Source of the DNA: DATKSS01 sp035533335 | GTDB taxonomy: Bacteria; Chloroflexota; Dormibacteria; Dormibacterales; Dormibacteraceae | Length of the DNA: 42,315 nucleotides | Assembly: GCA_035533335.1 (NCBI GenBank) | Contig: DATLUC010000048.1 | Span: forward strand, 1 to 42,315 | Direction: 5' to 3' | Shown: piece by piece, positions 22,043 through 32,587 of the stretch | Layout of the letters: each line of letters begins with the position of its first letter | Position numbering within the stretch: the first letter of the stretch is position 1 | Program-made: the position numbers and the translations under genes | The notes under the pieces: generated by a model | Databases searched by the model: none | The model's input: the letters and a program-made list of their open reading frames with translations, nothing else | What the model was told of the DNA's origin: nothing

Positions 22043-24022
22043 CTAGAAGTGGACGCCACGCATGAGGTAGGCCATCGCCGCCGCCTCGACCGAGATCTCC
22101 TCCTCAGGTGCCTTTTCGCGATGCGTCGCGTCTTTCGAGGAGCTGTCGGGGAAGACGTGGTACGCGCCTGTCATGACCAGCTGAAGGATGCTCGGCGCGA
22201 GCGTGTTGACCGTCTCGCCGATCTTGCCCAGGCGGGTCGAGACCTCAGGTGGACGCGTCAATATCGCGGACCCCACCATTTCGGCGGCCTCCTCAGGTGA
22301 GCTGGTCGGAAAATTCTTGTACATGCCGGTCGGCGCGATCATCGGCGTTCGCACCAGCGGCATGTGGATGTTGGTGATGGCGACCCCGTCGTCCGCGACC
22401 TCGGGCCCGACGCACCGGCTGAACGCGGCGAGCGCCGACTTGGAGGCGACGTAGGCGCCGAACCGCGGTGGAAACGCCTGGACGCCGATGCTCGAGATGT
22501 TGATGATGTGGCCCTGCTTGCGTTCTCGCATGCCCGGCAGCACCGCGAGCATGAGCTTGACCGCGCCGAAGTAGTTCAGCTGCATGGTGCGCTGAAAATC
22601 GTGGAAGCGGTCGTATGAGGCGCTGACCGAGCGGCGTATCGAGCGGCCCGCGTTGTTGATCAGGATGTCGACGCGGCCGTGCTCGGCTAGCACCTTGTGG
22701 ATCATCCGGTCACACGCGTCCAGGTCCGAGAGGTCGGTTGGGTAGACGACGGCGGAGCCGCCTTTAGCCTCGATTTCCTCCTTGAGCGTTTCGAGCTTGG
22801 CACGCGTTCGCGACACCAGGATCACGAGCGCGCCATGCCGCCCAAGCAGCTCCGCCGTCGCTCGACCGATGCCGCTCGAGGCTCCGGTCACCAGCGCGAC
22901 CTTTCCCTGGAGGGCGTTTCGAAGGTTCTGCTCGGTCAAAGACTCGGGGTCCAGCCGCCGCTCCCAGTAGTCCCAGACCTTCCACGCGTACGTGCGGAGC
23001 GGCGGGCATGCGATGCCAGTGCCCTCGAGCGCCTCCACCGTGTTCTCGCACGTGAACTTCGCTCGGTTGGATACGTAGCTGAGGGCCGCCGCCGGGATCC
23101 GCACGTTGTCGAGGAGGCGCCGCTTGAGGGTCTGGGCGACATCCCAGTGCTGCAACATGGCGCTCGCGCCCGCGGGCAGCATCGCGCCCGCTCGGCTGTC
23201 GACGCGCAGGCTGAACTGCGGCGCGTGGGCTGCTCTGCAGAACGTGTTGGTCACATCGCCGAAGCTCCGTGCCGCAGGATCGGTCAGGTGGAAGGTCATG
23301 CCGTCCAGGCCTTTGCGGTGCCCGATCGCATCAAGGGCCCGGGCCACGAAGTCGACCGGCACGACATTGATCTGGCCGCCCTCGAGGCCGATAAGCGGCA
23401 CCCATGGTGGGATCGCGTTGCGCAGGCGCTGGATCAGCTTGAACGCGTAGTAAGGGCCGTCGATGCGATCGGCTTCGCCGTCTTCCGACGATCCGATCAC
23501 CAGGCCCGGACGGTAGATGCGAAAGCGCAGCGATGACTCGCGGACGATCTTTTCGGCTTCGTACTTGGTGCGGTAGTAGGCGTGGTCCAGGGCCTGTCCC
23601 TCGGCGAACATGCCCTCGGTGAACTTGCCTTTCCACCTGCCGCCTGCGATCGCGATCGAGCTGACGTGGTGGAGGCGCGCGCCGACCTTGCCCGCAAGCT
23701 CGACGACGTTGCGAGTGCCCTCGACGTTGGCGCGCTCGTTCTCCTGTTCGGCCGCCTCCAGGTCGTAGACCGCCGCCAGGTGGTAGAAGTCGGCGCCGTT
23801 CAGTCGCGCCCCGTCGGCTGCGGAAAGCCCGAGCCCCGACGCTGTGATGTCGCCCGTCATCGGCCGCAGCCGGTCGCCTCCGCCCAGCGAATCGACCAGG
23901 GCCTCCAGCCTCTCTCGCGACCCCGGCCTCACCAGCACGAAGGTGAGCCCATCTCGGCGCGCCAGCTCGCGGAGCAGATGCCGGCCGATGAAACCGGTGC
24001 CTCCGGTGACCAATCGGACCAT
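22043..24022 (-). CDS. Two-domain fatty acyl-CoA reductase, AcrA1 type
   Basis: A 659-residue fusion of two SDR units. The first (about residues 1-360) is an extended SDR with RLVTGGTGFIGRHLL at the N-terminus and YYRTKYEAEK as the catalytic Tyr-Lys pair. The second (about 370-600) is a classical SDR with LVTGASSGIGRA, NNAGRSIRRS and ISSIGVQAFPPRFGAYVASK. This order and length match AcrA1 of mycobacteria and the Marinobacter acyl-CoA reductase, which reduce fatty acyl-CoA through the aldehyde to the alcohol for wax ester formation. The call rests on architecture; no wax synthase is in the window. The ATG is fixed by the motif at residue 3 and lies seven bases after TAGAGT. Confidence 0.85.
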   Translation of the reverse strand: MVRLVTGGTGFIGRHLLRELARRDGLTFVLVRPGSRERLEALVDSLGGGDRLRPMTGDITASGLGLSAADGARLNGADFYHLAAVYDLEAAEQENERANVEGTRNVVELAGKVGARLHHVSSIAIAGGRWKGKFTEGMFAEGQALDHAYYRTKYEAEKIVRESSLRFRIYRPGLVIGSSEDGEADRIDGPYYAFKLIQRLRNAIPPWVPLIGLEGGQINVVPVDFVARALDAIGHRKGLDGMTFHLTDPAARSFGDVTNTFCRAAHAPQFSLRVDSRAGAMLPAGASAMLQHWDVAQTLKRRLLDNVRIPAAALSYVSNRAKFTCENTVEALEGTGIACPPLRTYAWKVWDYWERRLDPESLTEQNLRNALQGKVALVTGASSGIGRATAELLGRHGALVILVSRTRAKLETLKEEIEAKGGSAVVYPTDLSDLDACDRMIHKVLAEHGRVDILINNAGRSIRRSVSASYDRFHDFQRTMQLNYFGAVKLMLAVLPGMRERKQGHIINISSIGVQAFPPRFGAYVASKSALAAFSRCVGPEVADDGVAITNIHMPLVRTPMIAPTGMYKNFPTSSPEEAAEMVGSAILTRPPEVSTRLGKIGETVNTLAPSILQLVMTGAYHVFPDSSSKDATHREKAPEEEISVEAAAMAYLMRGVHF

Positions 24023-24035
24023 CGATCGAACTCTA
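24023..24035 (-). promoter_or_regulatory. Candidate -10 box of a leaderless promoter
   Basis: TAGAGT (24030-24035, minus strand), seven bases before the ATG of the acyl-CoA reductase. No ribosome site is visible in the gap. It lies in the 48-base space after the MFS gene, so the reductase is probably transcribed on its own. Confidence 0.5.
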
Positions 24036-24070
24036 GTCTTCCCCAGGTGGCGGCCATGTTCCGCGAGGGG

Positions 24071-25333
24071 TCAAACGCCGACCGGCCCCTCATTCGCCAC
24101 AGCGACCGGCTCTTTCGCGGGGATCGTCAAAAGCGGGAACACGGCTGCCAGGAGCGCCGCGCCTGCGGCCACCCAGAGCGCCACATCCAGCGACCAGCTG
24201 AGCAGGGGCCCGGCGAGCGCCGATCCGATGGGGCTGCCCACCGAGTTCAGGGACATCGACACGGCGAATGCTCTGCCGAACCACGCGGGGTCGGTCCGTC
24301 TTTGCCGCAACGTGAAGAGCCCGATGTCGAACGGCCCGTTGGCGACGCCGTAAAGAGCCATGGCCACGGCGACCACGACGACGTTGCCTGCGAACGGCAG
24401 GAGCGCGGTCGCCACTGCTCCGACCAGGATGCCGCCCACGATCATCTGCCGCTCACGGCCGTCGCTCGAGAAACGCCCGGCCACCAGGGCCGACGCCAGG
24501 CCGGCCGCGCCCATGCCGCCCCAGACAAAGCCGACGGTGGTCGCGCCCATGTGCAGCCGGTTGAGCACCAGCACGGGGACCGCGATCGCCAGCACCCCGT
24601 TGCCGAGGTTGTACATGCTGAGCGTCAGCGCCAACCCGCGCAGCGTCGGGTTGCGAACCGTGTAGACGAGCCCCGCCCATGCGTTGGCCAGCACCGATCC
24701 CACCCGCGCGGCCGTGTTGCGCGGGTCCGGCAGCCGCAGCATGACGGCGGCCGCCGCCACGTAGACGACGCCCGAGATCGCCAGGGCCCATTCCCCTCCC
24801 AACCAGCCCACCAGGGTCCCCGCCAGCGGCGAAGCCAGGAGGGTAGCCGCGACGTGCCCGCTGCTGTCGAGCCCGTTGGCCCTTTCCCACAGGTGTCGCG
24901 GGGCGAGGATCGGGAACAGCGAACGAGCCCCTGCCCAGCTCAACGGGTTGGTGAGAGAGGCGATGCTGACGATGAAGAGCAGCAGCGGCGCCGCCAATAG
25001 ATGCAGGGCGGACAGCCCTGCGATCAGGCCGAGGGCGGCCGCCGCCACCGAATAGTCGAGGACGACCAGGCGGGCGCGGCCGAAGCGGTCGAGGAGCGCT
25101 CCGGCAAGCGGGGACACGACCACGCCCGGCAGGGCGGCCATGAACGCGGTGGCGCCGGCCAATTGCGGTGAGTGATAGCGCTGCAGCACGAACAGGACCA
25201 GCGCCACGAACAGCATGGAGCCGGCCATCCGACCGAGCAGGAGACCGGTGTACAGGCGCGTGAACCCGGGCACGCGCAGCAGGGCGCCGTAGGTCGACTC
25301 GGGTTGGGCTTTCAGCGGTTCGTCGATCGTCAG
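24071..25333 (-). CDS. MFS transporter (probable CTG start)
   Basis: A 420-residue carrier with about twelve predicted helices, most like the MFS drug and macrolide exporters. The loop between helices 2 and 3 carries SPLAGALLDRFGRARLV, the signature A motif of the superfamily. The substrate is unknown. The open frame runs far upstream through uvrA, but nothing there resembles the family. Between that region and the first helix there is no ATG, GTG or TTG. The plausible start is CTG 25333, which forms a CTGA overlap with the uvrA stop and yields LTIDEPLKAQPESTYGALLR before helix 1. The first ATG would remove helix 1. The gene is the last of the uvrB-uvrA operon. Confidence 0.9.
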   Translation of the reverse strand: MTIDEPLKAQPESTYGALLRVPGFTRLYTGLLLGRMAGSMLFVALVLFVLQRYHSPQLAGATAFMAALPGVVVSPLAGALLDRFGRARLVVLDYSVAAAALGLIAGLSALHLLAAPLLLFIVSIASLTNPLSWAGARSLFPILAPRHLWERANGLDSSGHVAATLLASPLAGTLVGWLGGEWALAISGVVYVAAAAVMLRLPDPRNTAARVGSVLANAWAGLVYTVRNPTLRGLALTLSMYNLGNGVLAIAVPVLVLNRLHMGATTVGFVWGGMGAAGLASALVAGRFSSDGRERQMIVGGILVGAVATALLPFAGNVVVVAVAMALYGVANGPFDIGLFTLRQRRTDPAWFGRAFAVSMSLNSVGSPIGSALAGPLLSWSLDVALWVAAGAALLAAVFPLLTIPAKEPVAVANEGPVGV

Positions 25334-28224
25334 GCCGGTCCGGCGACGGCGACCTTGGAGCGTCTCGCTCGCCCGGCGCCGTTGGCGCGCGCTGGAGCGC
25401 GGCGGGCTCGGGTCAGCGGTTGCTTGAGGTAGTGGCCCGTGGCGGAGGCGGGGTTGGCAGCGAGCTGCTCGGGCGTGCCCTCGGCGATCACGTAGCCGCC
25501 CTTCTCGCCGCCCTCCGGACCGAGGTCGATGAGCCAGTCGGCCGTCTTCAGAACGTCGAGGTTGTGCTCGATCACGACGACCGTGTTCCCATGGTCGACC
25601 AGCCGGTGGAGCACGGCCAGCAGCCTTTCGACGTCGGCGTAGTGCAGGCCGGTGGTCGGCTCGTCCAGGAGGTAGAGGGTGCGGCCTGTGTCGCGGCGCG
25701 ACAGCTCGGCCGACAGCTTCACCCGCTGCGCCTCGCCGCCCGACAGCTGGGTCGCAGGTTGGCCGAGCCGGATGTAGCCAAGACCAACGTCGTGCAGGGT
25801 GCGGAGCTTGGTCTTGATGGCAGGCACGTTCTCGAACACCTCGAGCGCCTCTTCCACCGTCATCTCGAGCACGTCCGAGATCGAGTGGCCGCGGAACTTG
25901 ACCTCCTGGACCTCCCGCGAGTAGCGCGTGCCGTGGCACACCTCGCACGGCACGTACACGTCGGGCAGGAAGTGCATCTCGATCTGGATGATGCCGTCGC
26001 CCTGGCATGCCTCACATCTGCCGCCGCGCACGTTGAAGCTGAAGCGCCCCGGCTTGTAGCCGCGCATCTTGGCCTCGGGCAGGCTAGCGAACAGGTCCCT
26101 CATGTAGGTGAACATGCCGGTGTACGTGGCCGGATTGCTGCGCGGCGTGCGGCCGATCGGCGACTGGTCGATGTCGATCGCCTTGTCGAGGTGCTCCAGC
26201 CCTTCGATCGCCTGGTGCGGCCCGGGCCGTTCCTTCGAGCGGTAGAAGTGCTGCGCCACCTTCCGGCTGAGGATGTCGGTGACCAGCGACGACTTGCCCG
26301 ACCCGCTGACACCCGACACTGCGACGAACGTCCCCAGCGGGATCGTGACGTCGAGGTTCTTGAGGTTGTTGGCCCGCGCGCCGCGGATCACCAGCTTGTG
26401 GCCGTTGCCCGCACGGCGCTTGGGCGGGACGGGTATCTGGCGGTCGCCACGCAGGAAGGCCGCGGTGAGCGAGTTCGGGTCGCGCAGCACCTGCTCCACT
26501 GTCCCTGCCGCGATGATCTCGCCGCCGTGCTCCCCGGCGGCCGGCCCGATGTCGACCATGTAGTCGGCCGATCGGATCGTCTCCTCGTCGTGCTCTACGA
26601 CGATCAGCGTGTTGCCGAGGTCGCGCAGTCGCAGCAGCGTGTTGATGAGCCGCCGGTTGTCGCGTTGGTGCAGGCCGATCGAAGGCTCGTCGAGGATGTA
26701 CAGGACGCCCATCAGTTTCGACCCGATCTGCGTCGCCAGCCGGATCCGTTGCGACTCGCCTCCGGAGAGGGTGTTGGCGGCGCGGTTGATCGTCAGGTAC
26801 TCGAGCCCCACGTCGATCATGAACTGCAGCCGCTCGCGGATCTCCTTGAGCACGCCGCGCGCGATGAGCTGCTCGCGGTCCGTCAGCTCGAGTCCGTCGA
26901 AGAAGCTGATCGCGGTGTTGACCGCGAGGGAGCAAACCTCCGCGATGTTGTGGCCGGCGACAGTGACCGCGAGGGACTCGGGTTTGAGCCGGCGACCCTT
27001 GCACGCCGGGCACGGCTTGTCCGACATGTAGCGCTCGAGCTCGGCCTTCAGGTACTCCGACTGCGTCTCTTCGTACCTGCGCTGGAGGTTCGCGATCACG
27101 CCCTCGAAGGGTGCCTCGTACCACCGCGAATGGCCGTACTGGTTCTTGTATCCGAAGCGGATCTTCTTTTCGCCGGTGCCGTTGAGCAGCATGTCGCGCT
27201 GCGGCTTGGTCAGCTTCGACCATGGTTTGTCCATATCGACGCCGAAGTACTTGCTGACCGATTCCAGCAGCTCGGGATAGAAGAACTGCGAGCGGCTCCA
27301 GGCCGCGATCGCGCCTTCGCGCAGGGATAGGGAAGGGTCGGGCACCACCAGGTCTCCGTCGACCACGAGCTGGAATCCGATGCCGGTGCACGTGGCGCAG
27401 GCGCCGTGCGGGTTGTTGAACGAGAAGTTGCGCGGCTCAGGCTCGGGGACGCTGGTGCCGTCGTACGGGCATGCGAAGTCCTGGGACATCTGGATCTCGT
27501 CACCTTCCGAAGGCACCACGATCACAGAGCCGGCCCCCAGCCTCGCCGCCGTCTCGATCGACTCGACCAGGCGGCTGCGCTGCTCCGGGCCGACCACTAT
27601 GCGGTCGACCACCACCTGGACGTCGTGCTTTTTGTTCTTGTCCATCGGGATGGTCTCGCCGATCTCGTACAGGCTGCCGTCGACCCGCACGCGCACGAAC
27701 CCGGACTTGCGCACGTCCTCGATCAAAGATCGGTACTCGCCCTTACGACCCTTGACCACCGGGCCTAGCACCATCACGCGCATCCCCATGGGCAGCTTCT
27801 CCACGTGGTCGGCCATCTGGTCGACCGTCTGCCGCTGGACCTCGCGGCCGCACACGGGGCAGTGAGGGTGGCCGATCCGCGCGTAAAGAAGGCGCAGGTA
27901 GTCGTAGACCTCGGTGACCGTGCCGACAGTCGAGCGCGGGTTCTTCGACGTGCCCTTCTGGTCGATGGAGATCGCCGGCGAGAGGCCCTCGATGATGTCC
28001 ACGTCCGGCTTCTCCATCTGGCCGAGAAACTGGCGCGCGTAGGCGGAAAGCGACTCGACGTAGCGGCGCTGTCCTTCGGCATAGATGGTGTCGAAGGCAA
28101 GCGAGGATTTCCCGGAGCCCGAGAGGCCGGTGAACACGACGAGCTTGTCACGCGGAATCGAGAGCGTGACGTTCTTCAGGTTGTGCTCGCGCGCGCCGCG
28201 AATCGTGATCTGGTCAGTCGGCAT
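25330..28224 (-). CDS. uvrA: Excinuclease ABC subunit A
   Basis: The DNA-damage sensor of nucleotide excision repair, an ABC-type ATPase that loads UvrB. The 964-residue product has two ATPase units: the first with GLSGSGKSS (residues 33-41) and LSGGESQRIRLA, the second with GVSGSGKSS and LSGGEAQRVKL. Zinc-binding clusters are visible at CPVCGREV and at CEACQGDGI with CEVCHGTRY. The interaction region with QKGTSKNPRSTVGT is also typical. ATG 28224 gives the family N-terminus ITIRGAREHNLKNV. It follows the thioesterase gene by 12 bases and is overlapped by the MFS gene. Confidence 0.97.
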   Translation of the reverse strand: MPTDQITIRGAREHNLKNVTLSIPRDKLVVFTGLSGSGKSSLAFDTIYAEGQRRYVESLSAYARQFLGQMEKPDVDIIEGLSPAISIDQKGTSKNPRSTVGTVTEVYDYLRLLYARIGHPHCPVCGREVQRQTVDQMADHVEKLPMGMRVMVLGPVVKGRKGEYRSLIEDVRKSGFVRVRVDGSLYEIGETIPMDKNKKHDVQVVVDRIVVGPEQRSRLVESIETAARLGAGSVIVVPSEGDEIQMSQDFACPYDGTSVPEPEPRNFSFNNPHGACATCTGIGFQLVVDGDLVVPDPSLSLREGAIAAWSRSQFFYPELLESVSKYFGVDMDKPWSKLTKPQRDMLLNGTGEKKIRFGYKNQYGHSRWYEAPFEGVIANLQRRYEETQSEYLKAELERYMSDKPCPACKGRRLKPESLAVTVAGHNIAEVCSLAVNTAISFFDGLELTDREQLIARGVLKEIRERLQFMIDVGLEYLTINRAANTLSGGESQRIRLATQIGSKLMGVLYILDEPSIGLHQRDNRRLINTLLRLRDLGNTLIVVEHDEETIRSADYMVDIGPAAGEHGGEIIAAGTVEQVLRDPNSLTAAFLRGDRQIPVPPKRRAGNGHKLVIRGARANNLKNLDVTIPLGTFVAVSGVSGSGKSSLVTDILSRKVAQHFYRSKERPGPHQAIEGLEHLDKAIDIDQSPIGRTPRSNPATYTGMFTYMRDLFASLPEAKMRGYKPGRFSFNVRGGRCEACQGDGIIQIEMHFLPDVYVPCEVCHGTRYSREVQEVKFRGHSISDVLEMTVEEALEVFENVPAIKTKLRTLHDVGLGYIRLGQPATQLSGGEAQRVKLSAELSRRDTGRTLYLLDEPTTGLHYADVERLLAVLHRLVDHGNTVVVIEHNLDVLKTADWLIDLGPEGGEKGGYVIAEGTPEQLAANPASATGHYLKQPLTRARRAPARANGAGRARRSKVAVAGPA

Positions 28225-28236
28225 CCGGAGTCCTGT

Positions 28237-28665
28237 TCATTCCTTTTCCCGCTTCACCACAAATGTCGCGCTGGCGGTGGCGACCAGCCTCTGGTCCGCG
28301 CCCTCGACCCGGCACTCCGTCACCGCCGTGCGCCTGCCGGCATGAATCACGGTTCCCGTGGCGCGCAGCGCCTCGCCGATCTTGCCCGCCGAGATGAAGT
28401 TGAGTTTCAGGTCGAAGCTCATCGCTCGCGTCACGCCAGGGCTCAGGGTGCGCAGCGAGCGTCCCATCGCGGAGTCGGCCAGCGTGCTGATGATCCCACC
28501 ATGGACGAAACCGGAGGCGTTGGCCATGTCTTCCGTGGCCGTCATCTCGACCGTGGCAGTGCCTGCTGAAGTTTCCACCAATCGCAGGCCAAGCCATTCC
28601 CAAGCGCGGGACGGCGCCGGTTGACCGTCGGCACCCAGCGTTGGAGAAATCAGTTTCCTATTCAC
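28237..28665 (-). CDS. PaaI-type hotdog thioesterase
   Basis: A 142-residue protein with a single hotdog domain of the PaaI family, which hydrolyses acyl-CoA thioesters. The active-site helix reads FVHGGIISTLADSAMG (about residues 53-68), with the conserved HGG motif and the acidic Asp. SFDLKLNFISAG and RRTAVTECRVEGAD complete the fold. The substrate cannot be predicted. The GTG start at 28665 overlaps the end of the preceding paralogue by eight bases. Both sit between uvrB and uvrA, an unexpected place for acyl-CoA enzymes. Confidence 0.9.
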   Translation of the reverse strand: MNRKLISPTLGADGQPAPSRAWEWLGLRLVETSAGTATVEMTATEDMANASGFVHGGIISTLADSAMGRSLRTLSPGVTRAMSFDLKLNFISAGKIGEALRATGTVIHAGRRTAVTECRVEGADQRLVATASATFVVKREKE

Positions 28666-29079
28666 GGCCAGGGCCCGCGGTCACCGGCATGCACGTGGAC
28701 GAAGCTCGAGCCACCAGCCGGTCGCGATCGTCGACCACGTCGGCCTCGCTGAACAGGAGGGTCTGGCGCATCTCGACCACTCGACCGATGGCTCGGAGCC
28801 GGCCCTCCATCACAGGCCTCAGGAAGTTGATCTTGAGCTCGATGGTGGTGTTCCACATCCCGTCGTCCTGGAGCGTGGCAAGAGACATGCCCATCGCCGC
28901 GTCTGCGATCTGCGTGATCACCCCTCCCTGGACCACGCCCTCGCCGTGGCGGTGTTCAGGCCCAGCCACGAGCTCCAGGACGACGCGACCGGGCTCCGCT
29001 TCCGCGATGCGCGCGCCGAGTGTCTTCATCCAACCCACCGGCTCGGCCGCCAGCAGGGCTTCGGCACGCTTGACATTCT

Positions 29080-29083
<4 letters not shown>
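28658..29083 (-). CDS. PaaI-type hotdog thioesterase paralogue with QGG motif
   Basis: A 141-residue hotdog protein, paralogous to its downstream neighbour. The active-site segment reads GVVQGGVITQIADAAMG (about residues 49-65), so the usual His of HGG is Gln, while the Asp is kept. IELKINFLRPV and RQTLLFSEADVVDDRD match the rest of the fold. Activity may be altered, or the pair may form a mixed oligomer, since hotdog enzymes work as dimers or tetramers; that is inference. The GTG start overlaps the uvrB stop (GTGA), so it is translated with uvrB. Confidence 0.88.
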
Positions 29084-31161
<2,078 letters not shown>

Positions 31162-31176
31162 CGCCCATCCATTCTA
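31162..31176 (-). promoter_or_regulatory. Candidate -10 box of uvrB
   Basis: TAGAAT (31171-31176, minus strand), nine bases before the uvrB ATG. The gap contains a GATGGG run that is a poor ribosome site. A leader of two or three bases is expected. I see no LexA-type operator here. Confidence 0.45.
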
Positions 31177-31218
31177 AAGCGCACAAACGTTCGGATCACC
31201 TCCCGGCCGGCAAGGAGC

Positions 31219-31234
31219 CGCCTCCCGCGAGGCG
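31219..31234. other. Short inverted repeat in the uvrB-moeA gap
   Basis: CGCCTC and GAGGCG form a six-base stem around a four-base loop. It lies between the uvrB promoter and the small candidate reading frame. It is not followed by a T run on either strand, so it is not a clear terminator. Confidence 0.25.
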
Positions 31235-31273
31235 TTACCGATATAGGAAGACTTTCACAGGGAGGATTTCAGG

Positions 31274-31354
31274 TTGGACGAGATCAAAGTCATGGCGGAG
31301 GAGGCCAGCGGGAAGATGACGGGGGAAAGTGGCGAGGAGGGCGGCTCCTCCTGA
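31274..31354 (+). CDS. Candidate 26-residue small protein
   Basis: A TTG-started frame of 26 codons in the 196-base gap between uvrB and moeA, on the opposite strand to both. It is preceded by GGGAGG, a near-perfect ribosome site eight bases before the TTG; such sites are rare in this window. The product would be LDEIKVMAEEASGKMTGE followed by SGEEGGSS, very hydrophilic and acidic, with a Gly-Ser tail. I recognise no family. It could be a leader peptide, a small regulator or chance. The stop lies three bases from the moeA stop, tail to tail. Confidence 0.35.
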   Translation: MDEIKVMAEEASGKMTGESGEEGGSS

Positions 31355-31357
31355 GCA

Positions 31358-32578
31358 TCAGGGCAGGCCGAGGATCATCGCCTCCACGACCGAGCCTGAC
31401 TTGATGCCTTGATCGCCAGGCGGGACGCGCACCAGGGCGTGCGCTCCCGCCAGCGACATCAGCCGCGAGGACGATTGGGAGCCGGTGGAGTGAGCGACGA
31501 GCTCCAGTCCTTCCCGGCGGAGCGTCACGCGCTGGTACTCGGTGCGGTCGGCGCTGGGCCTGGCGTCATATGCGAGCCGGACCGGAAGCGAGGGCCTCTG
31601 CAGCGCGGCGAAGCCCTGCATCTTCCTCAGCGCGGGTCTCACGAACACCTCGAAGGTAACCAGCGACGAAACGGGGAAACCGGGCAGGCCGAACGCGACC
31701 TTGCTGCCCTCGCCCTGGATGGTGGCGAAGGTGAACGGCTTGCCAGGCTTGAGCTTCACGCGTCCGATATGGACTGTGCCGAGCGACTCCAGCAGCGGCT
31801 TGACCAGGTCGTGAGTGCCCACCGATACGCCGCCCGACGTGACGAGCACGTCGGCTTGGCCCAGCGCCTCCAAGACGAGCCGGCGAAGCGGATCGGGCTC
31901 GTCTGGGGCGATGCCGAGCAGCCGGACCTCGGCGCCCGCCTCGCGCAGCGCCGCGAGCAGCGCCCACCGGTTGGAGTCCTGGATCTGGCCGCGTCCGGGC
32001 TTTGTCCCCACCTCGACGAGCTCGTCTCCCGTCGACATCAGCGCGACCCGTGGGCGCCGGTGCACGGGCAGGTGCGGGAGTCCCATCGCGGCGGCCAGGC
32101 CAATCTCCGCCGCCCCGAGCTGAGTCCCGGCCGACAGGACTTTCTCTCCAGGGCGGAGATCGGCTCCGACCGCATGGAAATTGGTCCCCCCCTGCAGCCC
32201 CGGCGGGACGGACACGAGCTCGCCGTCCAGCGTCACTTCCTCGACCATGACCACGCAGTCGGCGCCCTCGGGCAGGACGCCCCCGGTGAGGATGCGGGCA
32301 GCTGTCCCGGCGCTGATGCGCTCGGCCAGCGGCCGGCCGGCGGCCGACTCGCCGACCACTCGCAGGGTCCGGCCTGCGTCGGCGGACCTCACGGCGTAAC
32401 CGTCGACGGCGCTGGACGGAAAGGCGGGCAGGGGCGAGGGGGCGCTCAGGTCCTGCGCCAGCACACGGCCGGCGCATTCCGCCAGCGCAACGTGCTCGAC
32501 ACCGAGAACGGGAGTGCGCTCGAGCACCGCAGCGGCCGCCTCAGCGGCGTCGACCAGCGGATACGGGGAGACGCGCAA
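31358..32578 (-). CDS. moeA: Molybdopterin molybdenumtransferase MoeA
   Basis: Inserts molybdate into adenylylated molybdopterin to complete the molybdenum cofactor. The 406-residue product shows SSAVDGYAVR near residue 55, TGGVLPEGADCVVMVE (about 98-113), RVALMSTGDELVEVG (about 177-191), then TSGGVSVGTHDLVK and GLPGFPVSSLV, in family order. The start is a TTG at 32578, ten bases after the stop of the ABC gene, with only a weak ribosome site. No other molybdenum-cofactor genes are in the window, so its placement after an export system is unexplained. It is probably the last gene of the leftward operon. Confidence 0.94.
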   Translation of the reverse strand: MRVSPYPLVDAAEAAAAVLERTPVLGVEHVALAECAGRVLAQDLSAPSPLPAFPSSAVDGYAVRSADAGRTLRVVGESAAGRPLAERISAGTAARILTGGVLPEGADCVVMVEEVTLDGELVSVPPGLQGGTNFHAVGADLRPGEKVLSAGTQLGAAEIGLAAAMGLPHLPVHRRPRVALMSTGDELVEVGTKPGRGQIQDSNRWALLAALREAGAEVRLLGIAPDEPDPLRRLVLEALGQADVLVTSGGVSVGTHDLVKPLLESLGTVHIGRVKLKPGKPFTFATIQGEGSKVAFGLPGFPVSSLVTFEVFVRPALRKMQGFAALQRPSLPVRLAYDARPSADRTEYQRVTLRREGLELVAHSTGSQSSSRLMSLAGAHALVRVPPGDQGIKSGSVVEAMILGLP

Positions 32579-32587
32579 ATCGCTCAG

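Noticed and set aside
25420..27330. 636-codon frame opposite uvrA
   Set aside because: A shadow frame. The uvrA reading has all expected motifs across the same span.
31177..31357. A riboswitch or Moco-type RNA next to moeA
   Set aside because: This gap lies at the 3' end of moeA, not upstream of it, and shows only one short stem.
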